NCBI RefSeq assembly: GCF_010211765.1
Contig: NZ_PDWO01000001.1
Location: forward strand, 186,001 to 250,000
DNA: 64,000 bases
Origin: Pseudoxanthomonas kaohsiungensis
GTDB taxonomy: Bacteria > Pseudomonadota > Gammaproteobacteria > Xanthomonadales > Xanthomonadaceae
Direction: 5' to 3'
The position numbers and the translations under genes were made by a program. A model generated the notes under the pieces. That model worked only from the letters and a program-made list of their open reading frames with translations. It made no database searches and had not been told where the DNA came from. Positions 35,078 to 43,285 of this stretch are shown in pieces; the first letter of the stretch is position 1; each line of letters begins with the position of its first letter.

Positions 35078-36400
35078 ATGGCATCCCTGTTCGACCCGAT
35101 GCAGGCCAGGCGCCTGCACCCTTACCCGCTGTTCCGCCGTCGGCCACTGCTCCGGCACCTGCTTGCCTGCGTGTTCGCCGGCGGCTTGTGGACGCTGGCG
35201 CTGCCCGCGACCGCCACCGAACCCATCCCGGGGCACAGCCTCGAGTCGATCCGCACCTGGGTTCTGGAACACAACCCCGAGCTGCGGGCCATGGACTTCG
35301 AAACCCAGGCCGCCGAAGCGAGGATCCTTCCCGCAGGTGCCCTGCCCGATCCGATGGCCTCGGTTGGATTCCGCGGCCTCGATCCGGACAAGCCCTGGCG
35401 CACCGTCGGTGCCGAGCGCGAGGTGAACTACGCGCTGCGCCAGCGCTTCCCGCTCTGGGGCAAGCGCGGCCTGGCGCGGACCTCGGCCAGCCAGGATGCG
35501 ATCGCGGCCGGACTCGACCGCATCGCCACGGCGCGCGACCTGCTGTCCGATGCCGAGGCGGCCTACGCACGCTACTGGCACGCCGACCAGGCCGTGGCCG
35601 TGCTCGATCGCCGCATCGCCCTGCTCCGCCAGGTCGAAGAAATGGCCGGCGTGCGCTACGCGCTGGGCCGCGCCGCGCAGCAGGATGCCATCCGCGCCCA
35701 GGTCGAGCAGACCAGCCTGCAGCGCGAGCGGATCGAACGCATCGCGACCAAGCAGGAGGCAGCCGCCATGTTGAACGCGGTGCTGGGACGCCGTTCCGAT
35801 GCACCGCTGGCGACTCCCGATGAGGCGCCGCGCCTCGTCGTCCACAGCGCCTCGCTCACCGAGGCACTGGATGACGCAAATGCGCACCCCGCGGTGCGCT
35901 CGCAGCAGGCCCGCGCCGAGGCCGCGCGCACGAACGTGGTACTGCAGCGTCGCAACCGCTTTCCTGACATCACCCTGGGCGTGGGTGCGATGCAGTACGG
36001 CAACGGCATCGAAAGCACCGAGCTGATGCTCGAGGTCGAGATCCCGTTCCAGCAGCGCGCGCGTCGCGAACGCGAGCGCGAATCGCGCCTGCTCGAAGAC
36101 GCGGCGCTGGCCCGCCGAGACGCCACGCTGCGGGCCGTCGAGGAACGCGGCGCTTCCGCCTGGTCGCAGTGGACCAGCGCACGCGAGCGCCGCGCGCTGG
36201 TCGAGAACACGCTGATGCCGCAGGCCGACGCCACCTGGCAGTCCGCACTGGCCAGCTACCAGGTCGGCGAAGTCGACTTCGGGACGCTGCTGGAAGCACT
36301 CAATGAATGGCAGGGCGCCGACCTCGCACGGGTCGATGCACTGCGTGACGAACTGTTGGGCGCCGCCGCCGTGCGCGCCATCGAAGGAGATATCCGATGA
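35078..36400 (+). CDS. cusC: outer-membrane factor of the Cus-type pump (CusC, TolC family)
   Basis: 440 aa. The start at 35078 follows AAGGA; the earlier in-frame ATG at 35006 is rejected. After an N-terminal basic region and signal-like helix (LLACVFAGGLWTLALPATATE) come the OEP repeats: VLEHNPELRAMDFETQAAEA, FPLWGKRGLARTSASQ, VLQRRNRFPDITLGVGAMQYG and EIPFQQRARREREREAS-like coiled-coil sequence. Overlaps cusB by four bases (ATGA). Confidence 0.9.
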   Translation: MASLFDPMQARRLHPYPLFRRRPLLRHLLACVFAGGLWTLALPATATEPIPGHSLESIRTWVLEHNPELRAMDFETQAAEARILPAGALPDPMASVGFRGLDPDKPWRTVGAEREVNYALRQRFPLWGKRGLARTSASQDAIAAGLDRIATARDLLSDAEAAYARYWHADQAVAVLDRRIALLRQVEEMAGVRYALGRAAQQDAIRAQVEQTSLQRERIERIATKQEAAAMLNAVLGRRSDAPLATPDEAPRLVVHSASLTEALDDANAHPAVRSQQARAEAARTNVVLQRRNRFPDITLGVGAMQYGNGIESTELMLEVEIPFQQRARRERERESRLLEDAALARRDATLRAVEERGASAWSQWTSARERRALVENTLMPQADATWQSALASYQVGEVDFGTLLEALNEWQGADLARVDALRDELLGAAAVRAIEGDIR

Positions 36401-37890
36401 CCCGTGTCCAGACCCTGTCGCTCGCCATCGGCGTCGCACTCGCCGCACTCGCCGTCGGCTGGATGGCGGGCCGCGCCACGAACGATTCGCCCACCGCAGC
36501 CACGTCCGCCGAGGCAGCGGCCGCGGAACGCAAGGTGCTCTATTACCGCAATCCGATGGGCCTGGCGGACACGTCGCCGGTGCCGAAGAAGGATTCGATG
36601 GGCATGGACTACGTCCCGGTCTATGCCGACGACGCCCCGCCGGCGGCGCCGGGTACGGTGGTGCTGCCCCCGGACAAGGTGCAGGCGCTGGGCGTGCGCA
36701 CCGAGGCGGTCAAGCGAGGAGCCATGTCCGCCACCGTGCGCACCAGCGGCACGGTCGAGGTCGACGAGACCCGGCAGTACGCGATCGCGCCCCGCTTTGA
36801 AGGCTGGGTGGAGCGGCTGTACGCGAACCAGACCGGCATGCGCGTCCGCGCCGGGCAGCCGCTGCTCTCCGTCTACAGCCCACAGTTGGCGGCGGCGCAG
36901 CAGGAATACCGGCTGGCCGACGAGACCGCCCGCAGGTTGGCCGGGTCCGATCCCGCGAGCGCGGCATCGATGACCCGCCTGCGCGATGCCGCACGCACCC
37001 GCCTGCGCAACTGGGAAATCAGCGACGCGCAACTCGGCAAGACGGGGCTGGTGCTCACCGCGCCCGCGGACGGGGTCGTGATCGAGAAGCCGGTGGTCCA
37101 GGGCGCACGCTTCGAGCCCGGCGAAACCATCCTGCGCCTGGCGGACCTGTCGACGGTGTGGGTGATCGCGAAGGTCCCGGCGGCGCAGGCCGCGGGCATC
37201 CAGCCCGGCCAGCCCGCACGCTTTGAAACCGTGGCCCTGCCGGGCCAGGTGGCCGAGGGCGCGGTCACCTTCGTGCAGCCCGTCATCGATGCGATGACGC
37301 GCACCGTGGATGTGCGCATCGCCCTGCCCAACCCCGACGGCGACCTCCGGCCGGGGCTCTACGGGACGGTGGTGCTGGAGGAGCCGGGTGCTGGACCGGT
37401 CCTGACCGTTCCGCGCTCGGCCGTGCTCGACAGCGGCACGCGCCAGGTGGTGCTGGTCGAGACCGGCCCCGGCCGGTTCGCACCGCGCGACGTCACCCTG
37501 GGTCGCCGTGGCGGCGATCGCATCGAAGTGCTCGACGGGATCGCCGAAGGCGAACAGGTCGTGGTCTCCGCCAACTTCCTGATCGACGCCGAAAGCAACC
37601 TGCAGTCGGCACTCCAGGGGCTTGAGGGTCATGCAGGACACGGCGCGCCTTCGGGCACCACCGAGGATCCACACGCCGGGCACGGTGAGGACGCCGTCGA
37701 TCCGCACGCAGGTCATGTTGACGAGGTCGCTGATCCCCACGCAGGCCATGCCATACCGGCGACATCGGGAGATCCACCGGCTGCCGCCAGCGATCCTGGC
37801 GCGTCCGACGGCCATGACAGCCATGGCGACCATGGAACGATGAACGACCACGGCACACCTGCTCCCGCCACCAGCCACGAGGGGCACTGA
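36397..37890 (+). CDS. cusB: periplasmic adaptor CusB
   Basis: 497 aa membrane-fusion protein of the Cu(I)/Ag(I) pump. Signal/anchor helix (SLAIGVALAALAVGWMAG) is followed by a heavy-metal-binding domain with YYRNPMGLADTSPVPKKDSM and GMDYVPVY (about residues 49-76), which is typical of Cus-type adaptors. Lipoyl, hairpin and beta-barrel domains follow (GWVERLYANQTGMRVRAGQP, LTAPADGVVIEKPVVQGA). An unusual ~85-residue C-terminal tail is built of repeated DPHAGH units (four copies) ending SHEGH, an extra metal-binding segment. cusA begins 2 bases after the stop. Confidence 0.92.
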   Translation: MTRVQTLSLAIGVALAALAVGWMAGRATNDSPTAATSAEAAAAERKVLYYRNPMGLADTSPVPKKDSMGMDYVPVYADDAPPAAPGTVVLPPDKVQALGVRTEAVKRGAMSATVRTSGTVEVDETRQYAIAPRFEGWVERLYANQTGMRVRAGQPLLSVYSPQLAAAQQEYRLADETARRLAGSDPASAASMTRLRDAARTRLRNWEISDAQLGKTGLVLTAPADGVVIEKPVVQGARFEPGETILRLADLSTVWVIAKVPAAQAAGIQPGQPARFETVALPGQVAEGAVTFVQPVIDAMTRTVDVRIALPNPDGDLRPGLYGTVVLEEPGAGPVLTVPRSAVLDSGTRQVVLVETGPGRFAPRDVTLGRRGGDRIEVLDGIAEGEQVVVSANFLIDAESNLQSALQGLEGHAGHGAPSGTTEDPHAGHGEDAVDPHAGHVDEVADPHAGHAIPATSGDPPAAASDPGASDGHDSHGDHGTMNDHGTPAPATSHEGH

Positions 37891-37891
37891 C

Positions 37892-40800
37892 ATGCTTGGC
37901 CGTCTCGTTGAATGGTCGGTGCGCAACGTCTTCCTGGTGCTGCTGATGGCGCTGGCGATTGTCGCCGGTGGCATCTACGCACTGATGAACACGCCGCTGG
38001 ACGCACAACCGGATCTGTCGGACGTGCAGGTGATCGTGTTCACGGAGTACCCGGGGCAGGCGCCCCAGGTGGTCGAGGACCAGGTCACCTATCCGCTGAC
38101 CAGCGCCCTGCTCGCGACGCCGAAGTCGAAGGACGTCCGCGGCTTCTCGTTCTTCGGCGCCTCCTTCATCTACGTCATCTTCGAAGAAGGCACGGACCTG
38201 TACTGGGCGCGCTCGCGCGTGCTCGAGAACCTCAACGTCGCGTCGAAAAACCTGCCGGCTGGCGTGGCACCGGCACTGGGACCCGACGCGTCCGGCGTGG
38301 GCTGGGTCTACCAGTACGTGCTGCAGAGCGACCGCCACTCGCTGGACGAGCTGCGCGCGATGCAGGACTGGTACCTGCGTTACCAGCTCACCACCGCGCC
38401 CGGCGTGGCCGAGGTCGCCAGCGTCGGCGGCTTCGTGCGCCAGTACTCGATCACCGTCGATCCGGTCCGGCTGCGCGAGTTCGACATCCCGATTTCACGC
38501 GTGTCCGAGGTGATCGCCGAGAGCAACCGCGACGTCGGCGGCCGCGTGATCGAGATGGCCGAGACCGAGTACATGGTGCGGGGCCGCGGCTACCTGCGCG
38601 GTATCGAGGATATCGAGAGCCTGGTTCTGCGCGCCGAAGGGGGCGCACCGGTGCTGATCGGCGACGTCGCCCGGGTCGAACTGGTACCCGATGAGCGCCG
38701 TGGCATCGTCGACCTGGACGGCGAAGGCGACGTTGTGGGCGGGATCGTCATTGCGCGCTTCGGCGAAAACGCCCTGGCCGTGATCGGGGGGGTGAAGGAC
38801 AAGATCGCCCAGCTTGCGAGTGGACTCCCCGAGGGCGTCAGCGTCCAGGCGGTCTACGACCGCTCCGATCTCATCGTGCGTGCGATCAAGACCCTGCGCA
38901 CGACGCTGCTCGAGGAGAGCCTGATCGTCGCACTGGTGTGCCTGGTATTCCTGTTCCATGCGCGCAGCGCGCTGGTCGCGATCGTCATGCTGCCCGTCGG
39001 CGTGCTGATCGCGGTGATCGCGATGCGCATGCTGGGCATGAACTCCAACATCATGAGCCTGGGCGGCATCGCGATCTCGATTGGCGTGATGGTCGACGCG
39101 GCGATCGTGATGATCGAGAACGCGCACAAGCACATCGAGCGCTCCGACGGCTCCCGCAGCCGGACCCAGCTGATCATCGATGCCTGTCGCGAGGTCGGGC
39201 CGGCGCTGTTCTTCAGCCTGATGATCATCACCGTCTCCTTCCTGCCGGTGTTCGCCCTGGAGGCGCAGGAAGGGCGCCTGTTCAAGCCGCTGGCATTCAC
39301 CAAGACCTTCGCGATGGCCGGTGGCGCGCTGTTGTCGATCACGCTGGTACCGGTACTCATGCTGCTGTTCGTGCGCGGCAAGATCGTGCCCGAGCACAAG
39401 AATCCGGTGAACCGGTTCCTGGTTGCGGCCTATCGGCCGGTGATCAACGTCGTTCTGCGGCACCGCATGGCCACAGTCATGTTCGCGCTGGTCGCCCTGT
39501 TTGCCAGCCTCTGGCCTGCATCGCGCCTGGGCAGCGAGTTCATGCCCACGCTCAACGAAGGCACGCTGCTGTACATGCCCGCGTCGCTTCCCGGCATGTC
39601 GGTGACCAAGGCATCGGAGCTGCTGCAGCAGCAGGACCGGATCATCAAGGGCTTCCCGGAAGTGGAGTCGGTGTTCGGCAAGGCGGGTCGCGCCCTGACC
39701 GCCACCGACCCGGCGCCGCTGGAGATGTTCGAGACCGTCATCAACCTCAAGCCCGAGGACGAATGGCGGGACGGCATGACCACCGACAAGCTCATCGCCG
39801 AGATGGACGCGGCGCTGAAGTTCCCGGGCGTCGCCAACTCCTGGACGATGCCGATCAAGGCGCGCACCGACATGCTGGCCACCGGCATCCGCACGCCCGT
39901 GGGCATCAAACTCTTCGGCACGGACCTTGAGCAACTCGACGCGCTGGCCACCGAGATCGAAGCCGTGGTGCGCGAAGTGCCGGGCACGACCAGCGCGTTC
40001 GCCGAACGCCTGACCGGCGCCTACTACCTCGACATCACCCCCGACCTTGGCAGCCTGGCCCAGTACGGCGTCACCCTGGGCGAGGTGCAGAACGTGGTGG
40101 CCGCCGCGCTGGGCGGCGAGATCGTCACCACCATCCTCCAGGGCCGCGAACGCTTCAGTGCGATCGTGCGCTATCCCCGCGAACTCCGCGACGATCCGCA
40201 CCGGATAGGCAGCCAAGTCCTCGTGCCGGTGCCCGGCGGCGCCCAGGTGCCGCTGGGCGAACTGGCGCGGATTGAGGTCAGGAAGGGTGCGCCGAGCATC
40301 CGCACCGAGAACGCGATGCTGGCGGCTTACATCTACGTCGATACCCGCGAGAGCGATCTCGGCCGCTACGTGAAGGCTGCGCAGGAAGCGGTCACCGAGC
40401 AGGTGCAGTTCCCGCCTGGCTACTACGTAACCTGGAGTGGACAGTACGAATACATGCAACGTGCCGCGGAGAAGATGCGTGTCGTCGTTCCGGTGACGCT
40501 GGCGCTGATTTTCCTGCTGCTGTACCTCAACTTCCGCCGCGTCACCGAGTCGCTGATCGTGATGCTGTCGGTGCCCTTCGCACTGGTCGGTGGCATCTGG
40601 CTGATGTGGATGCTCGACTACAACACCAGCGTCGCGGTGATCGTGGGCTTCATCGCGCTGGCCGGCGTCGCCGCGGAAACCGGCGTGGTGATGCTGATCT
40701 ACCTCGACCACGCACTTGAAGCGCGTGCCGCGCAGAGGCAGGCCGAAGGCCGGGCACTGGATTCACGGGACCTGCGCGAGGCCATCATCGAAGGCGCGGT

Positions 40801-41041
40801 CGACCGCGTGCGCCCGAAGATGATGACCGTGGTCGCGATCATGGCGGGCCTGCTGCCCATCATGTGGAGCAGCGGTACTGGCTCGGAAGTCATGCGCCGA
40901 ATCGCTGCGCCGATGGTAGGTGGCATGGTGTCTTCGACCATCCTCACCCTGGTCGTGATCCCGGCGCTGTACTCGCTGATCAAGCAGCGGCAGCTGGCCA
41001 GGAAGCCGCACCCCTCCTCCGCACCACCCAAGGAGAAGTAG
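37892..41041 (+). CDS. cusA: Cu(I)/Ag(I) RND transporter CusA
   Basis: 1049 aa inner-membrane pump, normal length. TM4 carries GGIAISIGVMVDAAIVMIEN, the HME4 form specific to monovalent-copper/silver pumps. Methionines forming the periplasmic Cu(I) relay appear in PAPLEMFETVINLKPEDEW and RTDMLATGIRTPVGIKLFG, at the positions of E. coli CusA Met623 and Met672. The N-terminus MLGRLVEWSVRNVFLVLLMA and the duplicated 6+6 helices are complete. Last gene of cusCBA; the next promoter lies 115 bases downstream. Confidence 0.95.
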   Translation: MLGRLVEWSVRNVFLVLLMALAIVAGGIYALMNTPLDAQPDLSDVQVIVFTEYPGQAPQVVEDQVTYPLTSALLATPKSKDVRGFSFFGASFIYVIFEEGTDLYWARSRVLENLNVASKNLPAGVAPALGPDASGVGWVYQYVLQSDRHSLDELRAMQDWYLRYQLTTAPGVAEVASVGGFVRQYSITVDPVRLREFDIPISRVSEVIAESNRDVGGRVIEMAETEYMVRGRGYLRGIEDIESLVLRAEGGAPVLIGDVARVELVPDERRGIVDLDGEGDVVGGIVIARFGENALAVIGGVKDKIAQLASGLPEGVSVQAVYDRSDLIVRAIKTLRTTLLEESLIVALVCLVFLFHARSALVAIVMLPVGVLIAVIAMRMLGMNSNIMSLGGIAISIGVMVDAAIVMIENAHKHIERSDGSRSRTQLIIDACREVGPALFFSLMIITVSFLPVFALEAQEGRLFKPLAFTKTFAMAGGALLSITLVPVLMLLFVRGKIVPEHKNPVNRFLVAAYRPVINVVLRHRMATVMFALVALFASLWPASRLGSEFMPTLNEGTLLYMPASLPGMSVTKASELLQQQDRIIKGFPEVESVFGKAGRALTATDPAPLEMFETVINLKPEDEWRDGMTTDKLIAEMDAALKFPGVANSWTMPIKARTDMLATGIRTPVGIKLFGTDLEQLDALATEIEAVVREVPGTTSAFAERLTGAYYLDITPDLGSLAQYGVTLGEVQNVVAAALGGEIVTTILQGRERFSAIVRYPRELRDDPHRIGSQVLVPVPGGAQVPLGELARIEVRKGAPSIRTENAMLAAYIYVDTRESDLGRYVKAAQEAVTEQVQFPPGYYVTWSGQYEYMQRAAEKMRVVVPVTLALIFLLLYLNFRRVTESLIVMLSVPFALVGGIWLMWMLDYNTSVAVIVGFIALAGVAAETGVVMLIYLDHALEARAAQRQAEGRALDSRDLREAIIEGAVDRVRPKMMTVVAIMAGLLPIMWSSGTGSEVMRRIAAPMVGGMVSSTILTLVVIPALYSLIKQRQLARKPHPSSAPPKEK

Positions 41042-41155
41042 TGATGGGGCCGTTCAACGCAGGCAGGGACCGACGGTTCATGCAACTGTGGCCGCGAACA
41101 TCCGTCCGTCTACGGCCAATTCGCGCGTTACTGGCTTCGCCCACCGCAAGGCCGG

Positions 41156-41186
41156 TTGACCTGTGTGCGAGACACAGGTCTAGCCT
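41156..41186 (+). promoter_or_regulatory. MerR-type promoter with a perfect 8-base dyad heading the 41-54 kb operon
   Basis: TTGACC (41156-41161), a 19-base spacer and TAGCCT (41181-41186). The spacer is filled by ACCTGTGT-GCGAG-ACACAGGT (41159-41179), a perfect inverted repeat with 5-base centre. A 19-base spacer with a centred dyad is the hallmark of promoters untwisted by MerR activators. The ZntR-like MerR gene starts 28 bases downstream, so it very likely autoregulates from this site. No other promoter of this quality is seen before 54435. Confidence 0.8.
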
Positions 41187-41213
41187 GATCAACACCTCGC
41201 CGGGAGCAAGCCG

Positions 41214-41726
41214 ATGACGACCAAGGAAGAAGTGACGCTGCCGCTGATGACGGTCCGCCAGCTGGCACGGCAGGGCGATGTCACGGTGCATGTGGTGCGC
41301 AACTACCTGCGGCGCGGTCTGTTGCAAGCGGCCACGCGTACCGAGGGCGGCTACCAGTTGTTCTCCACCTCGGAGCTCCTTCGCCTGCACTTCATTCGCA
41401 CGGCGCAACACCTTGGCTTCACGCTGGGGGAAATCGAGGAAATCATCCACCACAGCCTGCTGCGACATAGTCCCTGTCCGCTTGTGCGGGACATCATTCG
41501 GCGCAGGCTCGACGACACCCGCCAACAACTGGACAGGCTGCTCGCCATGCACGGACGAATGGAGCGTGCCATCCACGCCTGGGCGGAGCTTCCGGACTCC
41601 ATTCCGACTGGCGATGACGTCTGCGCATTGATCGAATCTGTTGCCGCTGCTGAAGGCGGCGGGTTCGTCAAGTCCACCCCCCGGCGACTTCTTGGACGCC
41701 GCCCCACAGAGGAGAATTTGCCATGA
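41214..41726 (+). CDS. MerR-family metal-responsive regulator (ZntR/CadR-like)
   Basis: 170 aa. Winged-helix domain MTVRQLARQGDVTVHVVRNY, LRRGLLQAATRTEGGYQLF, then HLGFTLGEIEEIIHHSLLRH. Metal-ligand candidates are His79, His80, His85 and Cys88 (HHSLLRHSPCPL) before the coiled coil, and Cys137 in DDVCALIESV, which resembles the CxIIExL end of ZntR/CadR. The N-terminal HTH also recalls MerD. The single-Cys-per-site arrangement with several His suggests a divalent ion such as Zn, Cd or Co rather than Cu(I), but this is inference. Its stop overlaps the next gene by four bases, so the regulator is part of the operon it heads. Confidence 0.8.
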   Translation: MTTKEEVTLPLMTVRQLARQGDVTVHVVRNYLRRGLLQAATRTEGGYQLFSTSELLRLHFIRTAQHLGFTLGEIEEIIHHSLLRHSPCPLVRDIIRRRLDDTRQQLDRLLAMHGRMERAIHAWAELPDSIPTGDDVCALIESVAAAEGGGFVKSTPRRLLGRRPTEENLP

Positions 41727-42037
41727 CAGCCTCCAGTCCTGCCCCCTCAGGCTCCCGACGCTGGGTCTTCTGGATCTTCCTGGCGCTGGCCGTGTTCTAT
41801 CTCGGCGTCGAGCACCGCGCCCACCTTGCGGGGACGCTTCGCTGGTTGCCCCTGGCCATCCTGCTGCTATGTCCCTTGATGCATGTGTTCATGCACAAGG
41901 GGCATGGCGGTCATGGAGGTTCCGGAAGTCATGGGCGCGACGGCAATGCCGACGACACACCCCATGGCCAGCATGAGAGCCGTAGCAAGCGGGCACTGAA
42001 CGACGAAACGTCCGACACCTCGAACGGAGGGCACTGA
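41723..42037 (+). CDS. DUF2933 small membrane protein
   Basis: 104 aa with two hydrophobic segments (WVFWIFLALAVFYLGVEHRA, WLPLAILLLCPLMHVFMHKG) followed by a His/Gly/Asp-rich tail (HGGHGGSGSHGRDGN, PHGQHES). The CPLMH(V/F)FMH motif after the second helix is the DUF2933 signature. These proteins accompany copper and other metal resistance genes; function unknown. Overlaps the regulator gene by four bases. Confidence 0.85.
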   Translation: MTASSPAPSGSRRWVFWIFLALAVFYLGVEHRAHLAGTLRWLPLAILLLCPLMHVFMHKGHGGHGGSGSHGRDGNADDTPHGQHESRSKRALNDETSDTSNGGH

Positions 42038-42038
42038 C

Positions 42039-42704
42039 ATGCAGGCACCCGACTCCGGCTACGGCCTTTGGCTGCTGGCCGCCATCAACGCCGCGTTCTT
42101 CATCTTCTTCGCCTGGAGCTTCTACAAGCCCTTGACCCGTTGGGACTGGCGTGGGTTCGGTATGTTCTCCGCCTTCGTCGTGGCCCTGTTCGCGGAAATG
42201 TATGGCTTCCCGCTGACGCTGTACGTCTTGGGCGGGTGGCTCAGCGCCAACTATCCGCAGGTCAACTGGCTCAGCCACGACGCCGGCCATCTGCTGGAGA
42301 TGTGGTTCGGCTGGCGCGCCAATCCGCATTTCGGTCCATTCCACCTGGCGAGTTTCATCCTGATCGGCGGCGGGTTCTGGCTCCTGTCGGCAGCCTGGCC
42401 CGTGCTGTATCGGGCACAGCGTGAGGGTCGGCTTGCCCGGGAGGGCGCGTATGCACGCATGCGTCACCCGCAGTACGTCGCCTTCGTACTCGTACTGACT
42501 GGTTTCCTCCTGCAGTGGCCCACGCTGCTCACGCTCGCCAGCTATCCGGTGCTGGTGTGGGCCTATGCCCGCCTCGCGCGTCGTGAGGAGAGAGATTGCC
42601 TGAGCCGCTTCGGCGAGGACTACGTGAGCTACATGCAGGAGGTGCCGGCCTTCATACCGCGACGCCGGCGCGGTCCTGTCCGATCGGCGGGGGAAGTCCG
42701 ATGA
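42039..42704 (+). CDS. isoprenylcysteine/phospholipid methyltransferase-like membrane protein
   Basis: 221 aa with five to six helices. The C-terminal half has the ICMT/PEMT signature GAYARMRHPQYVAFVLVLTG and RREERDCLSRFGEDYVSYMQ, a SAM-binding region in this family. Substrate in bacteria is unknown. It starts one base after the DUF2933 stop; the DUF2933 plus ICMT-like pair is a common arrangement in metal-resistance clusters. Confidence 0.85.
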   Translation: MQAPDSGYGLWLLAAINAAFFIFFAWSFYKPLTRWDWRGFGMFSAFVVALFAEMYGFPLTLYVLGGWLSANYPQVNWLSHDAGHLLEMWFGWRANPHFGPFHLASFILIGGGFWLLSAAWPVLYRAQREGRLAREGAYARMRHPQYVAFVLVLTGFLLQWPTLLTLASYPVLVWAYARLARREERDCLSRFGEDYVSYMQEVPAFIPRRRRGPVRSAGEVR

Positions 42705-42784
42705 AGGCCGACCGTCGTGTTCCATCCCTTTGTGCTCTCGCAGTCTCGCTGTTTCGCCTCACATCCATTCAAGGAGTCCACACA

Positions 42785-43204
42785 ATGAACAACGTCACAC
42801 ATGCCGCCTGTTTTGCTGGCCCACGCACCAATCCCAATCGCTGGTTCGCCGCGCTGGCGCTGGCGGGCGCCTTTGCCTTCTCCTTCGCACTGCCGGGGGC
42901 TGCTTCCGCGAGCGAAGGCGGGTTCCGCCACAACGTGTTGATGCGCGGCCAGGTTCTGGAGACGCAGGACGACACACTGGTGGTCTGCGTCGGCAAGGCC
43001 GACGGAGCCCAGGTCGACCAGGTGCTGGATGTGATCCGGCACAAGCGCCGTAACCGCGGTCCCCGGGATATCGGGCCGCGCTTTCGCCGGGAAGCCGTCG
43101 GTCAGGTGCGCATCACCGGGCTGTTCGACGACCACTACGCAGAGGCTGAAGTGATCTCCGGAAAGCCCAAGGTCAATGACATCGTCGAGCTGATTCGACC
43201 GTGA
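42785..43204 (+). CDS. hypothetical secreted protein, 139 aa
   Basis: Start at 42785 follows AAGGAG (eleven bases upstream), preferred over the longer frame from 42596, which lies inside the previous gene. A signal peptide (WFAALALAGAFAFSFALPGAASA) precedes a basic domain: NVLMRGQVLETQDDTLVVCVGKADGAQVDQVLDV, then HKRRNRGPRDIGPRFRREAVGQVRITGLFDDHYAEAEVISG and NDIVELIRP. The sequence GQVLETQDDTLVVCVGKADGA...GQVRITGLFDDHYAEAEVISG looks like a small beta-barrel (RlpA/SH3 or flagellar-P-ring-like fold), but I cannot name a family. Single Cys and few His argue against simple metal chelation. Confidence 0.6.
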   Translation: MNNVTHAACFAGPRTNPNRWFAALALAGAFAFSFALPGAASASEGGFRHNVLMRGQVLETQDDTLVVCVGKADGAQVDQVLDVIRHKRRNRGPRDIGPRFRREAVGQVRITGLFDDHYAEAEVISGKPKVNDIVELIRP

Positions 43205-43285
43205 GCAAGCCACGCGTCCGGCGCGATCTGCGTCGGACGTGTGCCCGCTGTCCGCCATCACTTCCTGCCAGAACCGGAGCTCATC

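Noticed and set aside
38495-40711. 738-codon open frame on the minus strand
   Set aside because: It lies entirely antisense to cusA, is extremely rich in His, Arg, Asp and Gln, and reflects the GC-rich codon pattern of cusA.
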